Of a stretch of DNA of 16,141 nt, positions 6,433 to 13,836 are shown piece after piece; position 1 is the stretch's first letter, and every line of letters begins with the position of its first letter. Both the position numbers and the translations under genes were made by a program. Origin of the DNA: Fructobacillus evanidus (GTDB lineage Bacteria > Bacillota > Bacilli > Lactobacillales > Lactobacillaceae); the NCBI RefSeq assembly GCF_963580165.1, contig NZ_CAUZLM010000015.1, forward strand, positions 1 to 16,141. The letters are read 5' to 3'. Under the pieces are notes generated by a model. The model saw only the letters and a list, made by a program, of their open reading frames with translations, searched no databases and was not told the DNA's origin.

Positions 6433-7623
6433 TTACTTTACTTCATCGTGCGCAAAGTTAAAGTCATCTGCCACACCAAATTCTTGGCGAACAGTGTTAA
6501 AGGCATCATTGAATACCTGATCCATATCGAAGTAGCGATACTTACCCAAACGGCCACCAAACAATACTTCAGGGGCTTCTTCACGAGCAGCCTTCACGTA
6601 TTGCTTGTACAATTCAGTGTTCTTGTCATCGTTAACTGGGTAGTAAGCTTCCTTCGTACGATCCCAGTCTTGTGGATATTCACGCGTAATGATTGTCTTA
6701 CCTTCGTCTGCCAAGCCATCAAAGTGACGCCATTCCATTTGACGCGTATATGGTGTTTCAGCATCCGTATAGTTAATAACAGCATTTCCTTGATAGTTAT
6801 CGGAGTCAATCGTTTCGCTTTCAAAGCGCAATGAACGGTATTCCAATTCACCAAACTTGTAGTCGAAGAACTGATCAATCATTCCCGTGTAAAGAACGCG
6901 TGGGAATTCTGCCATAAATTCATCCTTGTGATCGAAGAAATCAGTATCAGTCAAAACATCAATTAAGCCGTTTGAACGTTCAACCATGTTCTCAAAAATT
7001 TGAGTATAACCGCCAACAGGAATTCCTTGGTAACGGTGGTTAAAGTAATTGTTATCGTAAATAAAACGAACTGGCAAACGCTTGATAATGAATGCTGGCA
7101 ATTCAGTTGCCTTACGGCCCCACTGCTTTTCGGTATAACCTTTAATCAAAGCTTGGTAAATGTCTGTTCCAATCAATGAAATAGCTTGTTCTTCCAAGTT
7201 ACGTGGTTGACGATCGCCCAATTCCTTCAAAGCAGCAGACTTTTGTTCTTCAATCTTAGCCTTAGCTTCGTCAGGTGTCTTTGTTCCCCACATCTGATAG
7301 AACGTATTCATGTTAAATGGCAAGTTAAAGAGCTTACCGTTATAGTTGGCAACAACTTGGTTTTGGAAGTTGTTAAATTCCGCAAAATTCTGCACGTAAT
7401 CCCAAACTTCCTTGTTATCAGTGTGGAAGATGTGGGCACCAAAATCATGAACAGTGATGCCGTTTTCAACGTGCGTATGCGTGTTTCCACCAATAAATGA
7501 ACGCTTTTCAACAACTAAAGAACGCTTGCCACGCTTTGCTGCTTCATAAGCGAAAGTCATCCCGAAGGGACCAGCACCAACGATTAAATAATCATAATTC
7601 TTTGTATTAAACTTATTTGCCAT
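6433..7623 (-). CDS. glf: UDP-galactopyranose mutase
   Basis: This 396-residue flavoenzyme interconverts UDP-galactopyranose and UDP-galactofuranose in the cytosol. The FAD site is clear: YDYLIVGAGPFGMTFAYEAA (about 10-29), then VVEKRSFIGGNTHTH (37-51). Further family marks are VHDFGAHIFHT (57-67), a KGYTEKQWGR block (about 160-169), WRHFDG and ITREYP in the C-terminal half, and GRLGKYRYFDMDQV near the end. Length and architecture are normal and no break is seen. The ATG overlaps the stop codon of the upstream DUF4422 gene by one base (TAATG), so translation is probably coupled. Its product should feed the galactofuranosyltransferase at 656-1549 and perhaps the DUF4422 enzyme. The UDP-galactose source (GalE) is not in the window. 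Confidence 0.97.
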   Translation of the reverse strand: MANKFNTKNYDYLIVGAGPFGMTFAYEAAKRGKRSLVVEKRSFIGGNTHTHVENGITVHDFGAHIFHTDNKEVWDYVQNFAEFNNFQNQVVANYNGKLFNLPFNMNTFYQMWGTKTPDEAKAKIEEQKSAALKELGDRQPRNLEEQAISLIGTDIYQALIKGYTEKQWGRKATELPAFIIKRLPVRFIYDNNYFNHRYQGIPVGGYTQIFENMVERSNGLIDVLTDTDFFDHKDEFMAEFPRVLYTGMIDQFFDYKFGELEYRSLRFESETIDSDNYQGNAVINYTDAETPYTRQMEWRHFDGLADEGKTIITREYPQDWDRTKEAYYPVNDDKNTELYKQYVKAAREEAPEVLFGGRLGKYRYFDMDQVFNDAFNTVRQEFGVADDFNFAHDEVK

Positions 7624-8393
7624 TAGAAATGTACCTTTTTCTTAGAATTTGGAAGAAACTTCCGTTTCAAAAACTGCGTGCCCTTATCAAGCCAATTTGT
7701 CTTTTCAAGGCTAATCACGGGAACTTCCGTAAAAGAATAGTCCCGAGTATTCAGCCAAGTATCCATTAGCCGTTCTGACAAGAAACCAAAAACGCGGGCA
7801 TCTTGACCATGCAAAGTGGACAAGTCCACTTTCTCTTGCACTTTTCCCAAAACACCAAAAACAAACTTTGCATAATCATCAAAAGCTTCTTTTTTCATGA
7901 TAAACATGTTGAATAGGTGAGCCTTTGTCGATTGCTCCATCCGTTGGAATCCCGGATAGAAGTCTGCGTAATCCTCTTGAATTACCTTTTCCATTATCTC
8001 ATAGGGCTCATTTGCATGAGCGTGAAGATAATGATTACGCTGATTTTCAATGTAGTAATTTCGCTCTTTGGGTAAAATCACATCATGCTGGCGCAACAAG
8101 TTTTCAATGTCATTTTGATTTAGTCGTTTAGCATAGTCATGTCCACCCTTTTGACCAAGATAACGGCGGTAGTGAACCAAACCAACTGCATCTTCTTGAG
8201 AATTTTTCCACATCCAATAAATACCCGTTAGTTCATTGAAATTCGGATTTTTAGTCGAAATGTTTTCGCCTTGATCATCGCGTTGATAATCAGTTGGAAT
8301 TTCATCTCTCAAAGATGAACCGACCATCAATGGTTGATAAAGGCTATCCTGAGGCATTTCATATGGTTTGTGTGTTGCAATATAGACTTTCAT
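7623..8393 (-). CDS. DUF4422-family glycosyltransferase
   Basis: 256 residues from the ATG at 8393, which has GGAGGAG eight bases upstream and overlaps the wzy stop codon as ATGA. A longer in-frame form from 8546 adds 51 residues lying wholly inside wzy in another frame; it is rejected. The protein begins MKVYIATHKPY. It carries NISTKNPNFNELTGIYWMWKN, GLVHYRRYLG, DVILPKERNYY, and a late HGQDARVFGFLSERL segment ahead of a basic C-terminus. These are features of the DUF4422 family (Pfam), found in capsule and EPS clusters and believed to be nucleotide-sugar transferases. Donor and acceptor are unknown; with Glf directly downstream, a galactose or galactofuranose donor is possible. Confidence 0.88.
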   Translation of the reverse strand: MKVYIATHKPYEMPQDSLYQPLMVGSSLRDEIPTDYQRDDQGENISTKNPNFNELTGIYWMWKNSQEDAVGLVHYRRYLGQKGGHDYAKRLNQNDIENLLRQHDVILPKERNYYIENQRNHYLHAHANEPYEIMEKVIQEDYADFYPGFQRMEQSTKAHLFNMFIMKKEAFDDYAKFVFGVLGKVQEKVDLSTLHGQDARVFGFLSERLMDTWLNTRDYSFTEVPVISLEKTNWLDKGTQFLKRKFLPNSKKKVHF

Positions 8394-9781
8394 TGCTGGA
8401 GCTCCTCCTCCAAACGAATAATGTGTTTCCGATAAAAGAAGAACATCAACAAATAAGGCCACAGAAAGACCTGAATAACAAAAATGGATGAAAAAGCTGC
8501 CAAAACAACCATGGTGATGAACGAAATAATTAATCCGCGGTGCCAAGCCATTTGTTCTTCATTCAAATTCAACTGTGATAGTCGATACTTCACCAAAAAA
8601 GTTCGAGCTAACAAGCGGAATAACAACCAGATGGCTGGAATCATAATGATGAGTCCAAAAGAGGCAAACCATCCCAGAAAATCAGAAAGATTCGGGTAAC
8701 CAAACTGTGAATAAACATGTTGGAACTCGAAATTATCTGTCGTTGACAATGGCACATTCTGAAGTATGAAGTATGACGTAAATCCATAACCAACACCAAA
8801 AATTGGATGGGTTAAGAATGTTAATGCCAAGGCAATCGTACCGCCAAGTCGGTTATCCGTTCCCTGCTTAGCAAAGAGGAACTGATTTAACGTATTGTGA
8901 ATGACGCCAACTTTTAAATAGGCAACTGCTAGCAAAACAACACCAATCACGGCTAACCAAACTAAGGTCCAACGGAGCTTTTTGTTCGCCCAAAATGCCC
9001 ACAAAAGGTAAGCAATCCCTGCAGTTAAAATTCCAGTAGTTGTTTTAGCTAAAAAGAGAATCATAATGATAACAAAGGCAAAAACAACATTTAAAAATTG
9101 ATCTGTTCCCTTTTTCTTTGTCCATGACCAAAATTTTTGACCCGTTGCTGTTAATCCAATCAAAATTGGTAAATAAACAACACCAAGTAGGTTAGCCAAG
9201 AAGGCCGCTTCCGGTTCGAAACCGTTTACTCGGCCTTCCGTCGTAACGTAAGAACCGTTAGCATAAAAATTATAATTAGCATGCATTCGCCAATGACGCT
9301 CAAAAAGATGAGCAATCTCATTAACGTAATGATGAAAAAAGGAAAGGTTAAAGGTGACCGTAATTTGCGGAAAAACCGTTAATAACAAATAAAAAATCAA
9401 ACCAATCAAGCCTGATTTTAAAAATGCTCGCTCATCTCGCTCAGTAATAATCGTCAGCTGAATGACTGCCCAAGCAACATATACCGTCACTGTCCAGCCT
9501 GCAAGAATAATACCCGAGTGAATGATTCCGGTCGTTAAAATTGTCTCACCAGTTTTACCATACGACCAGGCCATCACAAGTAACTGAACTATCCAAAAAA
9601 AGCCAGTTAAGTAGATTGCCATTTTTGAAGGAACAATTGACTTTAACCGGTTGGGATACCGATATAGCTGCAACAAGATAATCACCAGAAAGACTGGAAA
9701 GGCTACCATAGTGACTGTTTCAGCTAACGAATTCGTATAATTTTTAGAAAAAAATGTAATTGGTAAGAGAAAATTAACCAT
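8390..9781 (-). CDS. wzy: Wzy-type polysaccharide polymerase
   Basis: A 463-residue polytopic protein with about 11-12 membrane segments. An outside loop near residues 148-190 ends in GRVNGFEPE (183-191), matching the R-x-x-G-x-x-x-E-P pattern of Wzy/O-antigen-ligase proteins. AKTTTG (245-250) and a second outside region TDNRLGG...HPIFGVGYG (308-333) are also typical. Wzy joins lipid-linked repeat units on the outer face of the membrane. Sequence between families varies widely, so the call rests on topology, these loop motifs and position between a Wzz-like gene and glycosyltransferases. GAGGA precedes the ATG closely. The stop codon overlaps the next start (ATGA). An O-antigen ligase-like role cannot be fully excluded. 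Confidence 0.85.
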   Translation of the reverse strand: MVNFLLPITFFSKNYTNSLAETVTMVAFPVFLVIILLQLYRYPNRLKSIVPSKMAIYLTGFFWIVQLLVMAWSYGKTGETILTTGIIHSGIILAGWTVTVYVAWAVIQLTIITERDERAFLKSGLIGLIFYLLLTVFPQITVTFNLSFFHHYVNEIAHLFERHWRMHANYNFYANGSYVTTEGRVNGFEPEAAFLANLLGVVYLPILIGLTATGQKFWSWTKKKGTDQFLNVVFAFVIIMILFLAKTTTGILTAGIAYLLWAFWANKKLRWTLVWLAVIGVVLLAVAYLKVGVIHNTLNQFLFAKQGTDNRLGGTIALALTFLTHPIFGVGYGFTSYFILQNVPLSTTDNFEFQHVYSQFGYPNLSDFLGWFASFGLIIMIPAIWLLFRLLARTFLVKYRLSQLNLNEEQMAWHRGLIISFITMVVLAAFSSIFVIQVFLWPYLLMFFFYRKHIIRLEEELQQ

Positions 9782-9792
9782 AATTCCTCAAA

Positions 9793-10416
9793 TTATCCTT
9801 GTTTCTTTGCTTCATGATAATTCTTACGAATACCTGACACCAAAATGACAAATACAGAAAGTACTAGTCCGAAAACAGCACCGAAAACAGTCAACTTCTT
9901 TGCATTCTTTAATGCTGACCGGGTAACATCAGAACCCGTTGCCTTTGACAACACATCAGGTTTCCCCATATCAGGGTAAAGAGTTGGTCCAACATTAGCA
10001 AAAGTTTCAGCGTAAACATTTGCTAATGTTTTTGCACGATAGGTGTTTTCTCCTGATGCTTGAAATGAAAGAGCCACAGTGTCTGTAGGATTTTGAACAT
10101 TCACTGCAGATGAAATATCACTCTTACTCATTTTAAAGGGCAACGCCTTTTGAACAGCAGTCACGATAGCATCATCCTGGGCGACTTTTTGATAAGTCGG
10201 GACCAACGCTTTATCCGCCTGAACACGTGAACTTGGGTCACGAACATCTGTATTGGTCTTAGCAATCAATACCATTCGACTAGCTGAAAAATTAGTAATT
10301 ACTTTACCGGATTTTGCGTAAGCAAATCCTGCGCCGGCAAAAAGAATGACACATAATACAATCAACCAAGCAAAATGCCAAAAGCGTTTAGCCAAGTCAG
10401 TTAATGAAAATTCCAT
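9793..10416 (-). CDS. Wzz/CpsC-like polysaccharide chain-length co-polymerase
   Basis: 207 residues with the two-helix Wzz layout: an N-terminal helix (about 14-34) after MEFSLTDLAKRFW, an outside domain of roughly 135 residues, and a second helix (about 175-196) with a short basic cytoplasmic tail. VPTYQKVAQDD (72-82) matches the conserved segment of CpsC/YveK proteins that follows the first helix. These proteins set chain length together with Wzy and a tyrosine autokinase (CpsD). No kinase or phosphatase gene lies in the window and the protein itself has no ATPase domain, so those partners must be elsewhere or absent. It is somewhat shorter than usual CpsC proteins. GAGGAG precedes the ATG at a good distance. 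Confidence 0.87.
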   Translation of the reverse strand: MEFSLTDLAKRFWHFAWLIVLCVILFAGAGFAYAKSGKVITNFSASRMVLIAKTNTDVRDPSSRVQADKALVPTYQKVAQDDAIVTAVQKALPFKMSKSDISSAVNVQNPTDTVALSFQASGENTYRAKTLANVYAETFANVGPTLYPDMGKPDVLSKATGSDVTRSALKNAKKLTVFGAVFGLVLSVFVILVSGIRKNYHEAKKQG

Positions 10417-10448
10417 TTTTTCTTCTCCTCAATTAAAAAGGGATAATT

Positions 10449-11081
10449 TTAAAAGGCGCCATCACCCTTGAAGATAGCGATGACTGTTTGAAACATAATT
10501 TTAAAATCCAAGCCTAAATTTGCTCGATCAACATAATCAAGCTCAATTTCTGCCCGCTCCGGATACCCAATATTTGATCGTCCAGAAGCTTGCCATAGGC
10601 CAAAAACACCCGGTTTTACAGACAAAAATTTTTGAATTCGTTTTTCGTCGCCATATTCAACCAATTCACTTTCAACCACAGGCCGTGGCCCAATGATTGA
10701 CATATTCCCAATTAAAGTATTCCAGAATTGTGGCAACTCATCGAGTGACGTTTTGCGCAAAATTGCCCCAATTTTTGTAATTCGGGGGTCCTCTTTAGTT
10801 GGCAATTTATAACCGTTATCAACAAATTTTTGATATAACTGGTCGTCTGATTTAAGAATCTGATCAGCATTGTCAACCATGGACTGGAACTTATAAATTT
10901 TAAAATGCTTACCACCTTGACCGACACGGTCTTGGGCATAAAACACATGACTTGTTCCCTTGCTAAACTTAATAATCACTGCAATCACCAAAAAAATTGG
11001 CGAAAAAACAATTAAAGCCACAAAGGAAACAACAATATCTAAAATTCGTTTGGGAAGGCGATAAAACAGGAACTGTTTCAA
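10449..11081 (-). CDS. Priming phosphoglycosyltransferase (EpsE/bacterial sugar transferase family)
   Basis: 210 residues in the short monotopic form of the bacterial sugar transferase family. It moves a sugar-1-phosphate from UDP-sugar to undecaprenyl phosphate, the first step of repeat-unit synthesis. Visible are KRILDIVVSF with the re-entrant helix, DRVGQGGKHFKIYKFQSM, ITKIGAILRKTSLDELPQFWN with the catalytic Asp-Glu pair, MSIIGPRPV, and GLWQASGRS. The motif usually written KFRSM or KFRTM reads KFQSM here. The start is a TTG at 11081 with GGAGG eight bases before it; a TTG five codons earlier (11096) overlaps that ribosome site and is less likely. It is the first gene after an extended -10 promoter. 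The sugar (glucose or galactose phosphate) cannot be read from the sequence. Confidence 0.95.
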   Translation of the reverse strand: MKQFLFYRLPKRILDIVVSFVALIVFSPIFLVIAVIIKFSKGTSHVFYAQDRVGQGGKHFKIYKFQSMVDNADQILKSDDQLYQKFVDNGYKLPTKEDPRITKIGAILRKTSLDELPQFWNTLIGNMSIIGPRPVVESELVEYGDEKRIQKFLSVKPGVFGLWQASGRSNIGYPERAEIELDYVDRANLGLDFKIMFQTVIAIFKGDGAF

Positions 11082-11089
11082 AACCCCAT

Positions 11090-11094
11090 CCTCC
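11090..11094 (-). promoter_or_regulatory. Ribosome binding site fixing a TTG start for the priming enzyme
   Basis: GGAGG on the minus strand, eight bases before the TTG at 11081-11079. No in-frame ATG exists near the N-terminus. An upstream in-frame TTG at 11096 lies at the 5' edge of this site and would have no site of its own. Confidence 0.7.
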
Positions 11095-11125
11095 AATGTT
11101 TAAAATTTAGTGCACAACAATACTT

Positions 11126-11154
11126 ATTATACCAGAATCGCCCTATTAGCGGAA
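11126..11154 (-). promoter_or_regulatory. Extended -10 promoter of the seven-gene EPS operon
   Basis: TATAAT at 11131-11126 is preceded by TGG, giving TGnTATAAT, directly after the wzx stop codon. A weak -35 (TTCCGC, 11154-11149) lies 17 bases upstream inside the wzx 3' end. Transcription would start near 11119 and leave a leader of about 38 bases before the TTG start. It would serve the genes from the priming enzyme to the long GT-C protein, independently of the acyltransferase and wzx. Confidence 0.65.
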
Positions 11155-12588
11155 GGAACGCCAATTCAATAACCGCTTTAAAATAGGTGCTCGCAGAATA
11201 ATAAGTACTAACAAATAAACAAAACCACCAATAACTGCTTCAATTAATGTACTTTTAATACCAATACCATGACTGTCAACAAAGTATAGCACCGCAAAAT
11301 ACATCGCCAATCCGGCCAACAGATAGCGCCATAGTCCAACAAAATGAGCCCGCACTTTCATATCGTGTCGTGTCACAAATAGTTGATAAGCGATAACGGC
11401 AAATTCTGAAATAGCAGTCGCTAATGCCGCCCCCTCAACACCCCAAATAAAAATCAGGAAGAAATTCAGGAAAACATTTAAAACAGCACCAAAGGTCACT
11501 GACCAAGTATAATCACTCAGGCGTTTCGTAGGAATTAAGAATTGATTACCGATAACATTTGACCAACCAATGAAAACGATGATCGGTGTCAATAAAACAA
11601 GGGCTGATCCAACGTCACCCCATGATTTCCCCAAAAACCAGAGCATTGCTGTCGGCCCAACCGCTGCAATTCCAAAGGCCAATGGAACGGCGATTGCTGA
11701 GACGAAATCCATCGAAGCATGAATCGCCTTTTTCATTTTGGCATGTTCCCCCGCCGCATAGTGTGCCGACATGCGCGGTAACATGACCATTCCAACGGAA
11801 GTGACTAGGGCTAAGCAGACCTTAATAATTTTATCAGCATTGTCATAAATTCCAGACGATGCAGTAGCACCAGTGATAAATGGCAACATTGTCTTATTAA
11901 GCTGCAAATAAATTTGGGTAGCAATCGTTGGCAAGAACATCATAAAGACTGGATGCCAATGTGATTTCAAATCAAGCTCTTTCAATTTTGGCCAACGGAA
12001 CTTTCCAATCAAATAGAACCACATCGAAAGATTCCCAAAAACCTGTGACAATGCTAGCAGCAAAATATAAGCACCGATATCGGTTGGCTTTTTTACCAAA
12101 ACAAAAATCAAGACAGTCATCGCTAACTTAATCATCATGTTTCGTAAAACAGTTTTTTTGAAATCTTCCAGGCCAATAAAGTACCAAGAAATATCAAAAA
12201 TACCGGAGAAAATCACCCAAATTTGATACCAAAGAAACAACTCGTTTTGATGAATACGATGATTAAAAGCACCACCCACATAAATAAAAGCCACATAAAG
12301 AGCTAATGCTACAATTCCAGCGATAAAATGGATAGTTTGAATTTCCCAGAATTTCTTTTGTCTGAGTGATTCATTTTCATGAACATAAGCAATTTCACGC
12401 GAACCATACGTAACAATACCCAAACTGGCAATCAGTAAAAAGTATGTGACCAATGAATTCGTCCACGAAGCGATTCCAACCCCATTTTTACCAAGCACAC
12501 GAGCCAAATAAGGCAAGGTAATAATTGGGGCAATAATATTAAGCAACTGGTAGGCCGCATTATAGAGATAATTTTTTGCAACTTGCAT
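11146..12588 (-). CDS. wzx: Wzx-type repeat-unit flippase
   Basis: 480 residues with about 12-14 membrane segments, in the polysaccharide-transporter branch of the MOP superfamily. The N-terminus (KNYLYNAAYQLLNIIAPIIT, then PYLARVLGKNGVGIASW) is typical of Gram-positive Wzx proteins, as are GSREIAY and the later VMLPRMSAHYAAGE. It moves undecaprenyl-diphosphate-linked repeat units from the inner to the outer face for Wzy. It follows the acyltransferase by 33 bases and has only a poor ribosome site (AGCGAG eleven bases before ATG). It is probably co-transcribed with that gene. The main operon promoter follows its stop codon. Confidence 0.94.
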   Translation of the reverse strand: MQVAKNYLYNAAYQLLNIIAPIITLPYLARVLGKNGVGIASWTNSLVTYFLLIASLGIVTYGSREIAYVHENESLRQKKFWEIQTIHFIAGIVALALYVAFIYVGGAFNHRIHQNELFLWYQIWVIFSGIFDISWYFIGLEDFKKTVLRNMMIKLAMTVLIFVLVKKPTDIGAYILLLALSQVFGNLSMWFYLIGKFRWPKLKELDLKSHWHPVFMMFLPTIATQIYLQLNKTMLPFITGATASSGIYDNADKIIKVCLALVTSVGMVMLPRMSAHYAAGEHAKMKKAIHASMDFVSAIAVPLAFGIAAVGPTAMLWFLGKSWGDVGSALVLLTPIIVFIGWSNVIGNQFLIPTKRLSDYTWSVTFGAVLNVFLNFFLIFIWGVEGAALATAISEFAVIAYQLFVTRHDMKVRAHFVGLWRYLLAGLAMYFAVLYFVDSHGIGIKSTLIEAVIGGFVYLLVLIILRAPILKRLLNWRSFR

Positions 12589-12621
12589 GAGCTAAAAAAC
12601 TCGCTTTCAAAACTAACTGTC

Positions 12622-13662
12622 TTAAACAGTTCGACGGAGATATGGGATTTTTTGAATAGCCTTCACCAAAAGTGTAACTACTAACCAAACAATAACAGGC
12701 ATTACTAACAGATGCCAAAAGGAATTTTGTGCTAAATGATATTGTACTTCAAGCGTCTCAACAAAGAAGTAATGAAGAACATAGACCCCCAATGATGCTG
12801 AAGATCCAGCCCGTAACCAGTTTTGAACCTTTGGACTAGGCGTCCATTGACTGAAATGATGTTGAAAAAAGACAAAGACAGTAGCCGACCAAGTCATTCC
12901 GAGAATACCCCAAATACTATATGTCTGTCGTTGAAAACTTCCAAAATGTTTTGACAACACTAGAGCCAATCCAATCATCATCAAAACAGATGAAACTCCT
13001 GCCAAATATAGTAAATGCCGTTGCCTGTCAGCCAGAGGATAATGATGGAGGTACCAACCTAAAACAAAGATACCAACCGAACCGGCAACACCGACACTGA
13101 TTCCTCCAGAAAAAGAGGAGTCAGCCTGATTTCGCAACTGGTAATAATAACCAATAAAGCCAACGACAATAATATTTAAAATCAGCAAATACTGAACAAG
13201 CGCCTTCTGGTTAATGGTTACAATTTTACTCAAAAGAGGCGCTGATAAATAGAAGCCAATAATAATATAAAAATACCAAAAAATTGGCTGAACGGTCCCG
13301 TGCATAAAGCCATTCAATAATCGTGCGTATGTATTAACACTCAGCCATGAATAGTGGTTGTATTGAACGTTATTATAAATGAACCAAATGATTGTCCAAA
13401 AAACAAATGGAATAGCTACACGCCGGAAACGCTTTTTAAAAAAAGTACGTGTGTCTTCACGCTCTCGATAATCCAAAATATTAGCACCAGAAATCATAAA
13501 AAACAACGGTACAGCAAAAATAAAGAAAACTTGAATAAAAACACTTAAATACCAACGGCCACCGCCATTATTCGTAAATGCAAAAGATGACCCATGCAAC
13601 ATTACCACCGCAAAAGTGGCTAAAATGTTTAAAAGGTCCATATAGAAATAACGTTTTTTCAT
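12622..13662 (-). CDS. Acyltransferase family 3 membrane protein (putative EPS O-acetyltransferase)
   Basis: 346 residues with about ten membrane segments. It begins KKRYFYMDLLNILATFAVVMLHGSS, with the family's conserved first-helix histidine at H23. Then come FFIFAVPLFFMISGANIL and the basic KKRFRRVAIPFVFWT, all hallmarks of the acyltransferase-3 family (OafA, WcjD-like). These enzymes move acyl groups, usually acetyl, to sugars of surface polysaccharides. The likely substrate is the EPS repeat unit, judging from wzx directly downstream. AAGGAT is placed eight bases before the ATG. Upstream is the gene of a secreted SGNH hydrolase, a fold that often acts on O-acetyl esters. Confidence 0.93.
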   Translation of the reverse strand: MKKRYFYMDLLNILATFAVVMLHGSSFAFTNNGGGRWYLSVFIQVFFIFAVPLFFMISGANILDYREREDTRTFFKKRFRRVAIPFVFWTIIWFIYNNVQYNHYSWLSVNTYARLLNGFMHGTVQPIFWYFYIIIGFYLSAPLLSKIVTINQKALVQYLLILNIIVVGFIGYYYQLRNQADSSFSGGISVGVAGSVGIFVLGWYLHHYPLADRQRHLLYLAGVSSVLMMIGLALVLSKHFGSFQRQTYSIWGILGMTWSATVFVFFQHHFSQWTPSPKVQNWLRAGSSASLGVYVLHYFFVETLEVQYHLAQNSFWHLLVMPVIVWLVVTLLVKAIQKIPYLRRTV

Positions 13663-13682
13663 TAGTTGATCCTTACCACATC

Positions 13683-13726
13683 ACATTATTCAAGGCCAAT
13701 ATTAAGTCAAACCTAAAATTCACCAA
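13683..13726 (-). promoter_or_regulatory. Possible promoter region of the acyltransferase-wzx unit
   Basis: Two weak overlapping candidates on the minus strand: TTGGTG (13726-13721) with TAATAT (13704-13699) after 16 bases, and TTGACT (13710-13705) with TAATGT (13688-13683) after 16 bases. The first leaves a sensible leader; the second would start almost on the ribosome site. A promoter is expected here because a terminator closes the gene upstream. The rest of the 174-base gap shows nothing else. Confidence 0.3.
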
Positions 13727-13763
13727 TACTACCATTTTACCTCATTTCGCCATAAAGCAAAGA

Positions 13764-13799
13764 AAAAGCTCTTCGAAAAATAAATTTCAAAGAACTTTT
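13764..13799 (-). terminator. Imperfect terminator after the SGNH hydrolase gene
   Basis: Three paired blocks, AAAAG/CTTTT, TCTT/AAGA and GAAA/TTTC, are separated by single mismatches and close on a six-base loop (13779-13784). On the minus strand the stem ends in CTTTTTCTTTGCTTT, a fair T-rich tail. It lies about 40 bases after the stop codon at 13837. Confidence 0.6.
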
Positions 13800-13836
13800 C
13801 ATCATTTTGTTATGGAAGTCATGAGAATCACTCAAT

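Noticed and set aside
8394..8546. A 51-residue hydrophobic N-terminal extension of the DUF4422 protein that could look like a signal anchor
   Set aside because: It lies entirely within the wzy coding sequence in another frame, and a near-perfect GGAGGAG site precedes the internal ATG at 8393, which also begins the recognisable domain.
12615..12631. A 6-bp hairpin (AACTGT/ACAGTT) overlapping the acyltransferase stop codon as a terminator
   Set aside because: The stem is short and A/T-rich and is followed by AGTTTTGAAA rather than a T run; the genes on both sides seem co-transcribed.
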